DNA from: Herbaspirillum sp. CF444
GTDB taxonomy: Bacteria; Pseudomonadota; Gammaproteobacteria; Burkholderiales; Burkholderiaceae_D
DNA: 48,011 bases
NCBI RefSeq assembly: GCF_000282135.1
Contig: NZ_AKJW01000009.1
Location: 1 to 48,011 of the forward strand
Direction of reading: 5' to 3'
Shown one piece after another: positions 17,487-27,162 of the stretch. The first letter of the stretch is position 1. Each line of letters opens with the position of its first letter. A model generated the notes under the pieces. That model was not told where the DNA came from, did no database searches, and saw only the letters and a program-made list of their open reading frames with translations. The translations under genes were made by a program, and so were the position numbers.

Positions 17487-17575
17487 CGCGGGATTCGCCT
17501 ACCTTCGGCAGGCCGCGGTTTCGCCTGCAGGCGAAACCCTTCGAATCCCCCGCGTGATGTGCGCAGGCACATCAC
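17487..17575. repeat. Nested palindromes: branched cruciform plus adjacent hairpin
   Basis: An outer stem CGCGGGATTCG (17487) pairs with CGAATCCCCCGCG (to 17554). It encloses a small GCCT/AGGC hairpin and a perfect 20-bp palindrome with GTTTCGCCTG on the left (17518-17537). A further perfect hairpin with GTGATGTGC and GCACATCAC arms follows at 17554-17575. No gene is visible here. Confidence 0.65.
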
Positions 17576-17584
17576 TTGGTGACG

Positions 17585-17613
17585 GCAAAAAAAATGCCCG
17601 CAAAGCGGGCATT
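17585..17613 (-). terminator. Intrinsic terminator of the tRNA operon
   Basis: On the minus strand AATGCCCGC and GCGGGCATT flank a TTT loop and run into eight T residues, 8 bp after the CCA of the last tRNA. Its CCCGCTTTGCGGG core is the same as in the first tandem hairpin unit at 17181. Confidence 0.9.
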
Positions 17614-17620
17614 TTTATTT

Positions 17621-17696
17621 TGGCGTCCCCAGGGGGATTCGAACCCCCGTACTCACCGTGAAAGGGTGATGTCCTAGGCCTCTAGACGATGGGGAC
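17621..17696 (-). tRNA. tRNA-Glu (anticodon TTC), copy 1
   Basis: The 76-nt cloverleaf starts GTCCCCATCGTCTAGAGG, has the anticodon loop CTTTCAC (TTC), T-arm GGTTCGAATCC and an encoded CCA end. It is identical in sequence to the copy at 17737, 40 bp away, and is the last gene of the tRNA operon. Confidence 0.98.
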
Positions 17697-17736
17697 AATT
17701 GTCCGTTTGCAGCAATTCAAATAATACCCGTAAAGC

Positions 17737-17812
17737 TGGCGTCCCCAGGGGGATTCGAACCCCCGTACTCACCGTGAAAGGGTGATGTCCTAGGCCTCTA
17801 GACGATGGGGAC
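17737..17812 (-). tRNA. tRNA-Glu (anticodon TTC), copy 2
   Basis: This is identical over 76 nt to the copy at 17621, including anticodon TTC and the encoded CCA. The tandem pair probably arose by duplication and raises tRNA-Glu dosage. Glutamyl-tRNA synthetase is encoded 260 bp away on the same strand. Confidence 0.98.
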
Positions 17813-17922
17813 ATCGCATACATCTGTCCCGCAGCTGTTACCGTATTACCGACTGTGTGGCATCACAGTTTATTACTCGCATTTACTGCTTTACTTCTAC
17901 TACTCAGTTACTACTGAGTCGC

Positions 17923-17998
<76 letters not shown>

Positions 17999-18040
17999 TT
18001 GCGAAGAAGCGAGATTATGCAACATGCATTGGTAAATAGC

Positions 18041-18066
18041 AAGAGGGTTTTCTGAAAAACCCTCTT
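18041..18066 (-). terminator. Hairpin after gltX
   Basis: AAGAGGGTTTT and AAAACCCTCTT arms are separated by a short loop, 6 bp past the gltX stop. The downstream T-tract on the minus strand is weak, so it may be an inefficient terminator or a processing site before the tRNAs. Confidence 0.6.
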
Positions 18067-18071
18067 CTTTA

Positions 18072-19484
18072 TTACAAATAGTTTTGCAAACGCGCCAGCA
18101 CGACTTCGCGGCCAAACAATTCCAGCACCGCATCAATCGCCGGCGTCTGCAACTGACCAGCAACGATCAGGCGCAAGGGCATCGCCAACAGCGGCATCTT
18201 CAACGTGTGGGCGGCGAGCACTTCCTTGATCATCGCGCCCAATGCGGCCTTGTTCCATTCCACCGTCGCGCAGCGCGCGGCGAAATCCTGCAGCGCCGGC
18301 TTGATGGCGTCGGTGATGTGTTGCGTCACCAATGCCGCATCCGGCGCGGGCTGGCGATAGAACATCATGACCGCCGGCCCCAGTTCGTTGACGGTGTTGG
18401 CGCGCTCTTTGAGCAGCGCGATGGTGTGCGCCAGTGCCGGTGCGCCGTCGAACCGTGCGCCCTCTTTTTCCAGCTGCGGACGCACCAGTGTCGCCAGACG
18501 CTCGTTGTCGGCCAGCTTGATGTAGTGGTTGTTGAGCCAAGCCAGCTTTTCCGGATTGAACTGCGCCGGCGACTTCGACAGGTGGTCGAGGTCGAACCAT
18601 TCACAGAATTGTTCCATCGAGAAAATTTCTTCGTCGCCGTGACTCCAGCCCAGGCGCGCCAGATAGTTGAGCATGGCTTCCGGCAAGAAACCTTGCGCCG
18701 GATAGTCCATCACGCTGACCGCGCCGTGACGCTTGGACAGCTTCTCGCCGTCGGCGCCGAGGATCATCGGCACGTGGCCGTACAGCGGCAGCGTGCCGCC
18801 GAGCGCCTTCAGGATATTGATCTGGCGCGGCGTGTTGTTGACGTGGTCGTCGCCGCGGATGACGTGGGTGATCTTCATGTCCCAGTCATCGACCACGACG
18901 CAGAAGTTGTAGGTCGGCGTGCCGTCCGGACGCGCAATCACCAGGTCGTCCAGCTCGCGGTTGGAAATCGTGATCGGGCCCTTGACCACGTCGTCCCAGG
19001 TCACGTCGCCTTCGAGCGGATTGCGGAAACGCACGACCGGCTTGCGGCCTTCGGGAATCGCTGGCAAGGTCTTGCCGCGCTCAGGACGCCAGGTGCCGTC
19101 GTAACGCGGCTTCTCGCCGGCGGCGCGTTGGCGCTCGCGCATGGCTTCGACTTCTTCCGGCGAGGAATAGCAATGGTAGGCAGTGCCCTGCTGCAGCATT
19201 TCCGCCACCACTTCGCGATAACGGTCCATGCGCCTCATCTGGTAGAACGGACCTTCGTCATGTTCCAGCCCCAGCCACTGCATGCCGTCGATGATGGCCT
19301 GCACCGCTTCCGGCGTGGAGCGCTCCAGGTCGGTGTCTTCGATGCGCAGGATGAAAGTGCCGCCGAAACGGCGCGCATAGGCCCACGAAAACAAGGCCGT
19401 ACGCGCGCCGCCGAGATGGAGATAACCGGTCGGGCTGGGCGCAAAACGGGTACGGACGGGAGTAGTAGGAGCTGTGGATGTCAT
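18072..19484 (-). CDS. gltX: Glutamate--tRNA ligase
   Basis: GltX charges tRNA-Glu with glutamate using ATP. The 470-residue class I synthetase has the HIGH-type motif [13 protein letters not shown] (about 17-29), the KMSKS-type motif KLSKR at 248-252, and [14 protein letters not shown] at about 208-221. Length is normal for discriminating bacterial enzymes. The tRNA-Ala and two tRNA-Glu genes follow on the same strand, linking enzyme and substrate genes. The cysteine-containing zinc module is not evident (only Cys105 in AYHCYS), as in many non-zinc GltX proteins. Confidence 0.98.
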   Translation of the reverse strand: MTSTAPTTPVRTRFAPSPTGYLHLGGARTALFSWAYARRFGGTFILRIEDTDLERSTPEAVQAIIDGMQWLGLEHDEGPFYQMRRMDRYREVVAEMLQQGTAYHCYSSPEEVEAMRERQRAAGEKPRYDGTWRPERGKTLPAIPEGRKPVVRFRNPLEGDVTWDDVVKGPITISNRELDDLVIARPDGTPTYNFCVVVDDWDMKITHVIRGDDHVNNTPRQINILKALGGTLPLYGHVPMILGADGEKLSKRHGAVSVMDYPAQGFLPEAMLNYLARLGWSHGDEEIFSMEQFCEWFDLDHLSKSPAQFNPEKLAWLNNHYIKLADNERLATLVRPQLEKEGARFDGAPALAHTIALLKERANTVNELGPAVMMFYRQPAPDAALVTQHITDAIKPALQDFAARCATVEWNKAALGAMIKEVLAAHTLKMPLLAMPLRLIVAGQLQTPAIDAVLELFGREVVLARLQNYL

Positions 19485-19486
19485 GA

Positions 19487-19520
19487 TAAATAAAAACGGC
19501 CTTGGAACGCCAAAGCCGTT
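19487..19520 (-). terminator. Intrinsic terminator after DUF4399 gene
   Basis: On the minus strand AACGGCTTTGG and CCAAGGCCGTT flank a CGTT loop and are followed by TTTATTTA. It lies 70 bp after the DUF4399 stop and directly before gltX. Confidence 0.82.
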
Positions 19521-19591
19521 GTCAGTCTGATCGGAAAGCCGTCATTTTACCGCGTCGGCCGCCGTCGTGGAATCCGGCGGCAGACCGACAC

Positions 19592-20020
19592 TTACTTGAC
19601 GGTGATGTTGATGGTCTTGCTCATCGCCGGGCCGTAGGACTGGTGAGCGCCGTCGCCGAACTGCATGGTCAGCGCGTACTTGCCGGGCGGCAGCGTGATC
19701 TTGGCTTCGGTCTGCCCCTTGCCGTAATGCAGGTGCGTGTCGTCCATCGGAATCGGCGCACCCTTGGGGATGGGGCCTGCGTTGATCAGCAAATGGTGAT
19801 GACCGGTGTTGGGCGTCATGTCGCCGAGCGGCTTGATTTCCATGCCGGAAACGGCGAACTTGACGTCGAACGGACTGGTGACGGTTGCCCCATCCATCGG
19901 CGCAGTGAAAGACACGGAAGGCTCCGCCGCGCGGGCCGCCGAAGTCACCGATGCCGCCGAAGCCAGCAGCACGGCCGAACAGAACAAGGTTTGAATCAAA
20001 CGCGATGCCAGGGGTGTCAT
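19592..20020 (-). CDS. Periplasmic DUF4399 domain protein
   Basis: This 142-residue protein has a Sec signal peptide (about 1-32, hydrophobic core LFCSAVLLASAAS, cleavage near ARAAEP). The mature part matches DUF4399: PMDGATVTSPFDVKFAVSGM, then TGHHHLLINAGP, DDTHLHYGKGQTE and LPPGKYALTMQFGDGAHQSY. The His-rich loops suggest metal binding, but no function is established for the family. GAGGAG lies upstream of the ATG at 20020. It sits between gltX and apbC on the same strand with its own terminator. Confidence 0.88.
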   Translation of the reverse strand: MTPLASRLIQTLFCSAVLLASAASVTSAARAAEPSVSFTAPMDGATVTSPFDVKFAVSGMEIKPLGDMTPNTGHHHLLINAGPIPKGAPIPMDDTHLHYGKGQTEAKITLPPGKYALTMQFGDGAHQSYGPAMSKTINITVK

Positions 20021-20124
20021 TACATATCTCCTCGATACACTACATTGGTCAAAAATACAGCTGTGACGAAAAAGGCAAGATACGTCGGCGAGACCCGCAG
20101 GCGACGTCGGCATTGTCAGTCGCG

Positions 20125-21213
20125 TCAGTCGTTCTGGATCACGATGCTCGGGAACTTGCTGGTCATGTCCTTGGCTTTTTCCGCCACTTTGACAGCAACC
20201 TTGCGCGCAATGTTCTTGTAAATTTCCGCGACCGGTCCATTCGGCTCGGCCACCACGGTCGGACGGCCCGAATCGGTCTGCTCGCGGATCGCCATCGTCA
20301 GCGGCAAGGCGCCCAGGAAGTCGACGCCGAAGTCGGCGCACATCTTCTCGCCGCCGCCGCTGCCGAAGATCGCTTCGGCGTGACCGCAATTGGAGCAGAT
20401 GTGGGTACTCATATTCTCGACGATGCCGAGGATGGGGATGCCGACCTTCTCGAACATCTTCAGGCCCTTGCGCGCGTCCAGCAGGGCGATGTCCTGCGGC
20501 GTCGTGACGATCACCGCGCCGGTGACCGGCACCTTTTGCGACAGCGTCAACTGTACGTCGCCGGTACCCGGCGGCATGTCGACGATCAGGTAGTCCAGAT
20601 CGCGCCAGTTGGTCTGGTCGAGCAGCTGCTGCAAGGCCTGCGTGACGATCGGGCCGCGCCACACCATCGGTTCGTCCGGGTCGATCATGAAACCGATCGA
20701 CGACACCTGCAAGCCGTGGTTCTCCAGCGGCTCCATGGTCTTGCCGTCCTTGGTTTCAGGCTTGGCATCGATTCCCAGCATCATCGGTTGCGACGGGCCG
20801 TAGATGTCGGCGTCGAGGATGCCGACACGCGCACCTTCAGCGGCCAGCGCCAGCGCCAGGTTGGCGGCGGTGGTCGATTTGCCGACGCCGCCCTTGCCGG
20901 AAGCCACGGCGATGATGTTCTTGACGTTGGACTTGAGCTTGATGCCGCGCTGCACGGCATGCGCGACGATCTTGAAATAGACGTTGGCCTTGACCGAGCC
21001 GACACCGGCCACGCCCTGCACGGCGGCCTCGGCGGCGCTGCGGATCGATTCGATCTGGCTGTTGGCGGGATAGCCCAATTCGACGTCGAAGGCGACGTTG
21101 GCGCCGTCGAGCTGGATGTTCCTGACCGATTTTCCCGCGACCAGATCCTTGCCGGTGTTGGGATCGATGACTTGGGAAAGCGCTGTTTTGACTGATTCGG
21201 TGGTGATGCTCAT
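20125..21213 (-). CDS. apbC: Iron-sulfur cluster carrier ATPase ApbC/Mrp
   Basis: ApbC is a P-loop NTPase that binds and transfers [4Fe-4S] clusters. The 362-residue protein has an N-terminal MIP18/DUF59-like domain (about 5-80), the deviant Walker [10 protein letters not shown] at 106-114, [22 protein letters not shown], and the cluster-binding CSNC near residue 280. It is divergent from metG across a 219-bp gap that must hold both promoters. Confidence 0.96.
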   Translation of the reverse strand: MSITTESVKTALSQVIDPNTGKDLVAGKSVRNIQLDGANVAFDVELGYPANSQIESIRSAAEAAVQGVAGVGSVKANVYFKIVAHAVQRGIKLKSNVKNIIAVASGKGGVGKSTTAANLALALAAEGARVGILDADIYGPSQPMMLGIDAKPETKDGKTMEPLENHGLQVSSIGFMIDPDEPMVWRGPIVTQALQQLLDQTNWRDLDYLIVDMPPGTGDVQLTLSQKVPVTGAVIVTTPQDIALLDARKGLKMFEKVGIPILGIVENMSTHICSNCGHAEAIFGSGGGEKMCADFGVDFLGALPLTMAIREQTDSGRPTVVAEPNGPVAEIYKNIARKVAVKVAEKAKDMTSKFPSIVIQND

Positions 21214-21432
21214 TACCTCTCCTTGATAGACATGCGCAAGTCTAAACTAATCGGGCCGCCCCCACCGGCGGATCGGAAAAGCCTCTGCAGCAAAAAATTA
21301 CCATTCAGACATCAAAGTCCGGCCCTGAGGAGCCGCGTTTGCGCCTTGTTTGTCCATCAACCCTGCGCCAAAGGCCCCGCGACTGCTAAAATGACCCTCT
21401 TTTCTCCATTACCCACCCAGCAAGCATTGCCA

Positions 21433-23496
21433 ATGAGCACTTCATCGCCACGCCAACTTTTCGTTACCACCGCCCTCCCCTACGCCAACGGCGCGTTCCA
21501 CATCGGCCACATCATGGAATACATCCAGGCCGACATCTGGGTCCGGTTCCAACGAATGCAGGGCCATGAAGTCCATTTCGTCGGCGCCGACGATGCGCAC
21601 GGCGCACCGATCATGATTGCAGCTGAAAAAGCCGGCGTGACGCCGCAGCAGTTCGTCGCCGACATCGCGGCCGGCCGCAAGCAATACCTGGACGGCTTCC
21701 ATATCGCCTTCGACAACTGGAGTTCGACCGACAGCCAGGAAAACCACCAGCTGTCGCAAGACATCTACCGCGCGCTGCGCGACGACGCCAGGCTGATCAC
21801 GACCAAGACCATCGACCAGTTCTTCGACCCGGTCAAGAGCATGTTCCTGCCGGACCGCTACATCAAGGGCGAATGCCCGAAGTGCGGCACCAAGGACCAA
21901 TACGGCGACTCCTGTGAGAACTGCAGCGCCGTGTATGCGCCGACCGACCTGAAGAATCCGTACTCGACCCTGTCCGGCGCGACGCCGGTGATGAAGTCGT
22001 CGGAACACTTCTTCTTCAAGCTGTCCGATCCGAAGTGCGTGGCCTTCCTGCGCGAATGGGCGCTCGACAACAACCGCCTGCAACCGGAAGTGGCCAACAA
22101 GTGCCGCGAATGGCTGGACGGTGAAAGTGGCCTGGGCGACTGGGACATCAGCCGCGACGCCCCCTATTTCGGCATCGAAATCCCGGATGCACCGGGCAAG
22201 TACTTCTACGTCTGGCTGGATGCGCCGATCGGCTACCTGGCTTCGCTGAAAAACTACTTCGGTAAAACCGGTCGCGACTTCGACGCCTTCATGGCCGACG
22301 ACAAGACCGAGCAGTATCATTTCATCGGCAAGGACATCACCTATTTCCATACGCTGTTCTGGCCCGCCATGCTCAAGTTCGCCGGTCGCAAGACGCCGAC
22401 CAACGTGTTCGCGCACGGCTTCATCACGGTCAGCGGTGAAAAAATGTCGAAGTCCCGCGGCACCGGCATCTCGCCGCTGCGCTACCTCGACATCGGCATG
22501 AACCCGGAATGGCTGCGCTACTACATCGCCGCCAAGCTCAACGCCAAGGTGGAAGACGTCGACTTCAACCCGGACGATTTCGTCGCGCGCGTCAATGCCG
22601 ACCTGATCGGCAAATACGTCAACATCGCCAGCCGCGCCGCCGGTTTCATCGCCAAGCGTTTCGACGGCAAACTGTCGACCTCATGGGCAACCGACGACGA
22701 CGCTTTCCTCGCCAAGTTGCGCGGCATCGCGCCGGAAATCCTGGCGCTCTACGAGCAACGCGAATACGGCAAGGCCCTGCGCGCCATCATGGAGCAAGCC
22801 GACGTCATCAACGCCTACGTCGACGCCAACAAGCCGTGGGAACTGGCCAAGGACACGGCCAAGGACGCGCAACTGCACGAAGTCTGCAGCCGCCTGCTGG
22901 AAGCCTTCCGCATCCTGACCGTCTACCTGAAGCCGGTGTTGCCGCAACTGGCCGCGCAAGTGGAAGGCTTCCTCAAGGTCGCGCCGTTCGCCTGGGCCGA
23001 CGTGCAAACAGCGCTGCCCGACGGTCACATCATCAACGCTTACGCCCACCTGATGCAACGCGTCGATCCGAAGATGCTGGACGCGCTGTTCGATGCGCCT
23101 GAAGCCGCCGCTGCTCCTGCAGAAACAGCGGACGCCGGCATCGAAGAACTGGCGCCTGAAATCAGCATCGACGATTTCGCCAAGATCGATCTGCGCATCG
23201 CCAAAATCGTGAACTGCGAAGCCGTCGAAGGTTCGACCAAGCTGCTGCGCCTGACGCTGGACGCCGGCGAAGGCCGCATGCGCAACGTGTTCTCCGGCAT
23301 CGCTTCGGCCTACAAGCCGGAAGAGCTGGTCGGCAAACTGACGGTGATGGTCGCCAACCTGGCGCCGCGCAAGATGAAGTTCGGCATCTCCGAAGGCATG
23401 GTGCTGGCGGCTTCGGCCAAGGACGAAAAAGCCAAGCCGGGCATCTACGTACTGAATCCGTGGCCGGGCGCCGAGCCGGGCATGCGGGTTCGTTAA
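21433..23496 (+). CDS. metG: Methionine--tRNA ligase
   Basis: MetG charges initiator and elongator tRNA-Met. The 687-residue class I enzyme shows HIGH at 23-26 (FHIGH), a four-Cys zinc knuckle at Cys148, 151, 161 and 164, and KMSKS at 337-341. An Ala-rich linker (about 555-575) leads to a C-terminal OB-fold tRNA-binding domain ([20 protein letters not shown] onward), the dimerising form of the enzyme. The start at 21433 matches the family; a frame from 21223 is not supported. The same OB family occurs as the broken csaA at 47227. Confidence 0.98.
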   Translation: MSTSSPRQLFVTTALPYANGAFHIGHIMEYIQADIWVRFQRMQGHEVHFVGADDAHGAPIMIAAEKAGVTPQQFVADIAAGRKQYLDGFHIAFDNWSSTDSQENHQLSQDIYRALRDDARLITTKTIDQFFDPVKSMFLPDRYIKGECPKCGTKDQYGDSCENCSAVYAPTDLKNPYSTLSGATPVMKSSEHFFFKLSDPKCVAFLREWALDNNRLQPEVANKCREWLDGESGLGDWDISRDAPYFGIEIPDAPGKYFYVWLDAPIGYLASLKNYFGKTGRDFDAFMADDKTEQYHFIGKDITYFHTLFWPAMLKFAGRKTPTNVFAHGFITVSGEKMSKSRGTGISPLRYLDIGMNPEWLRYYIAAKLNAKVEDVDFNPDDFVARVNADLIGKYVNIASRAAGFIAKRFDGKLSTSWATDDDAFLAKLRGIAPEILALYEQREYGKALRAIMEQADVINAYVDANKPWELAKDTAKDAQLHEVCSRLLEAFRILTVYLKPVLPQLAAQVEGFLKVAPFAWADVQTALPDGHIINAYAHLMQRVDPKMLDALFDAPEAAAAPAETADAGIEELAPEISIDDFAKIDLRIAKIVNCEAVEGSTKLLRLTLDAGEGRMRNVFSGIASAYKPEELVGKLTVMVANLAPRKMKFGISEGMVLAASAKDEKAKPGIYVLNPWPGAEPGMRVR

Positions 23497-23523
23497 TCCA
23501 TTACGGTCAATACGGCGCACTCC

Positions 23524-24012
23524 ATGTCAGACATCGATCTCCTGATCCGCGAAGCCACCGTCGACGATGCCGAACTCATCGCCGAACTGACGCGCGGCAG
23601 CTGGGCCAACAAGGTGGCGCCCAGCTCCAGCGGCCACCGCGAAGACCCGAAACGCGTGGCCGAAGACCTGCAGCGCGGCGGCGGCTTCGTGCTGCTGCGC
23701 GACAACGTGCCGGCCGGATCGGTGCGCTGGTTGCCGCTGGATACCGAACTCGGCGTCTGGGAAATCCTGCGCATGGGCATCCTGCCGCCCCATCGCGGCG
23801 AACGCCTGTCGCAGCATCTGATGGAGGCCCTGATCCATCGCGCGCTGGCCGCCGACATCGGCGAACTGCGACTGGCGGTCAGGACCGATCAGGAACAACT
23901 GCTCGACGTCTACGCCGCCTTCGGTTTCGAAATCGCGCCGGAGCTGGAATACACCCGCGCCAATCCGATGGAGCCGGCGCCGATCGTGATGCGCCGCTGG
24001 CTGCGCAACTAA
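23524..24012 (+). CDS. GNAT-family N-acetyltransferase
   Basis: This 162-residue protein has a GNAT fold: N-terminal IREATVDDAELIAELTRGSW, the central strand VWEILRMGILPPHRGERLSQ with the acetyl-CoA loop (RGERLS, a variant of R/QxxGxG/A), and a C-terminal LLDVYAAFGFEI. The family moves acetyl groups from acetyl-CoA to amines; the substrate is unknown. It follows metG by 27 bp and may be cotranscribed. The pyrophosphate loop lacks the second Gly of the consensus, so catalytic activity should not be assumed. Confidence 0.85.
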   Translation: MSDIDLLIREATVDDAELIAELTRGSWANKVAPSSSGHREDPKRVAEDLQRGGGFVLLRDNVPAGSVRWLPLDTELGVWEILRMGILPPHRGERLSQHLMEALIHRALAADIGELRLAVRTDQEQLLDVYAAFGFEIAPELEYTRANPMEPAPIVMRRWLRN

Positions 24013-24029
24013 ACAAACACTCTTATTTG

Positions 24030-24074
24030 AAGCCGTTGTCCGCCCGCACCTGCCGGCGTACAGCGGCTTTTTTT
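24030..24074 (+). terminator. Intrinsic terminator after metG-GNAT
   Basis: AAGCCGTTG pairs with CAGCGGCTT (one G-T wobble) around a GC-rich loop of about 20 nt and is followed by seven T residues. Confidence 0.7.
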
Positions 24075-24159
24075 ACGCCCGGACATCTTCGAGCGGCCTG
24101 CGGCGGACAAAGCCACACAAGCCGGACGCCGCGCTTGATTTATCCGGCCGACTGCATTA

Positions 24160-24200
24160 TTGTACAAACGTTCAACACAAAAGATCATTTGTTCATACAA
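24160..24200. promoter_or_regulatory. Inverted TTGTANNAAC pair upstream of SorC-type regulator
   Basis: TTGTACAAAC (24160-24169) and GTTCATACAA (24191-24200) are inverted copies agreeing at 8 of 10 positions, immediately before the regulator start at 24205. The position fits an autoregulatory operator. Confidence 0.4.
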
Positions 24201-24204
24201 AAAC

Positions 24205-25251
24205 ATGGCAACAGCAGATCGCCACAGCGTCGCGCATTCGGCCGTCCGCGTCGCGCGCCTGTATTATTTCCAGAACATGACCACCGCCGCCATCGCGGAA
24301 GAGATCGGCACCTCGCGCGCCACCGTCTCGCGACTGCTGTCCTACGCCATGGAAAACGGCCTGGTCGAGATCCGCGTGCATGATCCGCTGGAACTGTCCG
24401 GCAATCTCGAAGCCACCATCAGGAAGCACCATCCGCTGCGCTCGATCCAGGTCGTGCCGGTGCCGGCATCGGCCAACGAGCGAGAAAGCAGGCAGCGCGT
24501 CGCCGCACATACCGCGGCCTACCTGAACTCGCTGGTGCTGCCCTCCACCGTCATCGGTCTGGCCTGGGGCAATATGGTCGCCGCCGTCGCCGACAACCTG
24601 GTGCCCAAACACGTCCATGGCGTCGCCGTGGTCCAGCTCAACGGCTCCGGCGCCGGCGCCAACATCGGCAACACCTTCGGCGAGTCCATCGTTTCGCGCT
24701 TCGCGCAGAATTACGGCGCGCAGGCGCACAGCTTTCCGGTGCCGGCCTTTTTCGACTATGCCGACACGCGCGACGCGCTCTGGCGCGAACGCAGCGTCAA
24801 AGCCATCCGCACCTTGCAGAGCAATGCCTCCATCCTGCTGTTCAGCATCGGCGCGGCGGAAACCGGCAGCCACGTCCATACCGGCGGCTACCTTGACAAG
24901 CATGACCGGCAAGACCTCCTCAAAGACGGCGTGGTCGGCGACATCGCCACGGTGTTCTTCCGCGAAGACGGCAGCTGGCGCGACGTCGCGTTGAACGCGC
25001 GCAGCAGCGGCCCGGACCTGGATCGCTTCCAGAGCGCGGCGCATGCGATCTGCGTGGTCAGCGGCAAGGGCAAGATTCCGGGCCTGCGCGCGGCGCTGCT
25101 GGGCGGCTACATCAACGAACTGGTGATCGACGAACCGACCGCCAGGTTGCTGGTGGAAGAGCTGGAACAACAGGAACAGCAAGAAGAAGCAACTGCGGCA
25201 ACAGATACCGCAACCAACAATAAAACCCATCGCAAGCGAACAAAGCAATGA
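24205..25251 (+). CDS. SorC/DeoR-type sugar-binding transcriptional regulator
   Basis: This 348-residue regulator has an N-terminal helix-turn-helix (about 10-55: VRVARLYYFQNMTTAAIAEE, then IGTSRATVSRLLSYAMENGL) and a SorC-type sugar-phosphate-binding domain (about 60-320) with LAWGNMVAAV and the phosphate-loop-like NGSGAGANIGNTFGE. The tail is rich in Glu, Gln and Lys. Its stop overlaps the glpD start (ATGA), so it most likely regulates glycerol or polyol phosphate use (inference). The ATG at 24205 is chosen over an upstream TTG at 24160 which lies in a likely operator. Confidence 0.92.
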   Translation: MATADRHSVAHSAVRVARLYYFQNMTTAAIAEEIGTSRATVSRLLSYAMENGLVEIRVHDPLELSGNLEATIRKHHPLRSIQVVPVPASANERESRQRVAAHTAAYLNSLVLPSTVIGLAWGNMVAAVADNLVPKHVHGVAVVQLNGSGAGANIGNTFGESIVSRFAQNYGAQAHSFPVPAFFDYADTRDALWRERSVKAIRTLQSNASILLFSIGAAETGSHVHTGGYLDKHDRQDLLKDGVVGDIATVFFREDGSWRDVALNARSSGPDLDRFQSAAHAICVVSGKGKIPGLRAALLGGYINELVIDEPTARLLVEELEQQEQQEEATAATDTATNNKTHRKRTKQ

Positions 25252-26786
25252 CCTCAGCGACTCCTGCAATCAATCCTGACATCTACGACCTCCTGATCAT
25301 CGGCGGCGGCATCAACGGCGCCGGCGTGGCGCGCGACGCGGCCGGGCGCGGCCTCAAGGTGGCCCTGTGCGAACAAAACGACTTCGCCGGCGCCACCTCG
25401 TCGGCCAGCACCAAGCTTATCCATGGCGGCCTGCGTTATCTCGAATATTACGAATTCCGCCTGGTCGCCGAAGCGCTGGCGGAGCGCGAACATCTGCTCA
25501 ATATCGCGCCGCACATCGCCTGGCCGCTGCGCTTCGTCATGCCGCATGTCCAGGGCCTGCGCCCGCGCTGGATGATCCGCCTCGGCTTGTGGCTGTATGA
25601 CCATATCGGCGGCCGCATCACGCTGCCGCATTCGCAAGCCATCGCACTCGACCGCATGGGCGCGCCCAGCGGCCTGCGCGCCGACATCACGCGCGGCTTC
25701 GCCTATTCCGACGCCTGGGTCGACGATGCACGGCTGGTCATCCTGAACTTGCTGAGCGCACAGGAACATGGCGCCGACATCCTTGCCCGCACCCGTCTCG
25801 TCGACGCCAAACGCCACAACGGCATGTGGCAATGCGAACTGGAAAACACCATCACCGGCGCGCGCCGGAACCTTACCGCACGCGCCGTCGTCAATAGCGC
25901 CGGCCCCTGGGTCGCGAAGATGGACCTGCTGCTCAATCCGACCGAGCAAGGCAGCAAGCATGCCGCCGTCAAGCTGGTGCGCGGCAGCCATATCGTCGTG
26001 CCGCGCCTGTTTGAAGGCGAACATGCCTACATCCTGCAAAACGACGACAAGCGCATCGTCTTCATGATCCCTTACGAAGACAAGTTCACATTGATCGGCA
26101 CCACCGACGTCCCGCAAGAAAACATGGACAACGGCGCCAAGATCAGCACGAAAGAGGAAGCCTACCTGTTGCGTGCGGTCAATCAGTATCTTGCCCTGCC
26201 CATCGCCCACTCGGATATCGTCTGGCGCTACGCCGGCGTGCGCCCCTTGTTCGACGACGAATCCGACGATCCGTCCGCCGTCACGCGCGACTACACGCTG
26301 GTACTGCAGGATGCGGAAAACATCCCCTGCGTGTCGGTCTATGGCGGCAAGATCACTACCTACCGCCGTCTGGCGGAATCGGTGCTGGACAAACTCGCGC
26401 CGTGGACGACAACGCGCCGCGGTTCGTGGAGCAACCAGGAAGCCTTGCCCGGCGGCCAATTCAAGCGCGCCGACCGCGCCCGGGAACTGGATTACCTGAA
26501 AAAGAAATACGCGCAGCTCGACGCGCATTTCCTGACGCGCCTGTTCGGCCGCCATGGCCGCAATGCGCACGAGATCCTGAAAGAGGCACAGACGCCGGCC
26601 GAACTGGGCCGCGATTTCGGCGGCGGACTGGTGCAACGCGAAGTCGACTACCTGATCACCCACGAATGGGCTTGTCAGCCGGACGACATCCTGTGGCGCC
26701 GCACCAAGTGCGGCCTGCACATGAGCCAACAGCAGCGCGCCGATTTTGCCATCTGGTTCAACGAACGCTGTCCACGACGGAGTTGA
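25248..26786 (+). CDS. glpD: Glycerol-3-phosphate dehydrogenase (aerobic, FAD)
   Basis: GlpD oxidises glycerol-3-phosphate to dihydroxyacetone phosphate and passes electrons to quinone at the inner membrane face. The 512-residue flavoprotein shows the FAD-binding GGGINGAGVARDAAGRG at about 18-34, the SASTKLIHGGLRYLEYYEF signature, YAGVRPLFDD and the C-terminal domain with EWACQPDDILWRRTKCGLH. It overlaps the SorC regulator by 4 nt, so the two are translationally coupled. Related polyol-phosphate dehydrogenases share this fold; the glpD call rests on overall similarity. Confidence 0.95.
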   Translation: MTSATPAINPDIYDLLIIGGGINGAGVARDAAGRGLKVALCEQNDFAGATSSASTKLIHGGLRYLEYYEFRLVAEALAEREHLLNIAPHIAWPLRFVMPHVQGLRPRWMIRLGLWLYDHIGGRITLPHSQAIALDRMGAPSGLRADITRGFAYSDAWVDDARLVILNLLSAQEHGADILARTRLVDAKRHNGMWQCELENTITGARRNLTARAVVNSAGPWVAKMDLLLNPTEQGSKHAAVKLVRGSHIVVPRLFEGEHAYILQNDDKRIVFMIPYEDKFTLIGTTDVPQENMDNGAKISTKEEAYLLRAVNQYLALPIAHSDIVWRYAGVRPLFDDESDDPSAVTRDYTLVLQDAENIPCVSVYGGKITTYRRLAESVLDKLAPWTTTRRGSWSNQEALPGGQFKRADRARELDYLKKKYAQLDAHFLTRLFGRHGRNAHEILKEAQTPAELGRDFGGGLVQREVDYLITHEWACQPDDILWRRTKCGLHMSQQQRADFAIWFNERCPRRS

Positions 26787-26965
26787 CATGAAACCCTTGA
26801 GCCAACTGCCGGAACAACACATCCGTTCCCGGAATAGCGGGCGCCTTGCTGTACGCGAAAAAACCATGCACGAAGTTCCTGGCTGCACGATTGCTTCAAA
26901 GCAGTTCTGCCGCCGGTATGACCTGGCGATTGATTTCTGCGAAAATCTCCCTGTTTTTGAATTTT

Positions 26966-26981
26966 ATGTAATCGATTACAT
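26966..26981. promoter_or_regulatory. Perfect 16-bp palindrome, LacI-type operator-like
   Basis: ATGTAATCGATTACAT is a perfect palindrome with the central CG common in LacI-family operators. It lies in the 376-bp gap between glpD and the Na/Pi transporter gene. No LacI-type regulator is encoded in the window. An open frame crossing the site (26788-27120) lacks normal codon use and is not called a gene. Confidence 0.5.
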
Positions 26982-27162
26982 CTCAAGAATGATGGAAGAT
27001 GCAGACATGACCGCCAGGATCAGCTTGAGCCATGTCAGCGGCCGGTGCGGCAACGCCGGCAAAATTTTGCCGGCCGGCTCTCGCATTCGCCCAGTTTCAT
27101 CGCGTACCGGCCTGGTGTAACTGCGTCGGATTCGTCGAGCTGACTCAACATTTTTCGGAGCC

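Noticed and set aside
17135..17557. Open frame of 140 codons across the hairpin array
   Set aside because: It translates the tandem DNA repeats into repeated RPLCGRAAG-type peptides and has no RBS or family likeness; the conserved feature is stem pairing, not protein.
26788..27120. Possible 110-residue protein after glpD
   Set aside because: Codon use and amino-acid mix do not resemble neighbours, and a perfect operator-like palindrome lies inside; not supported as a gene.
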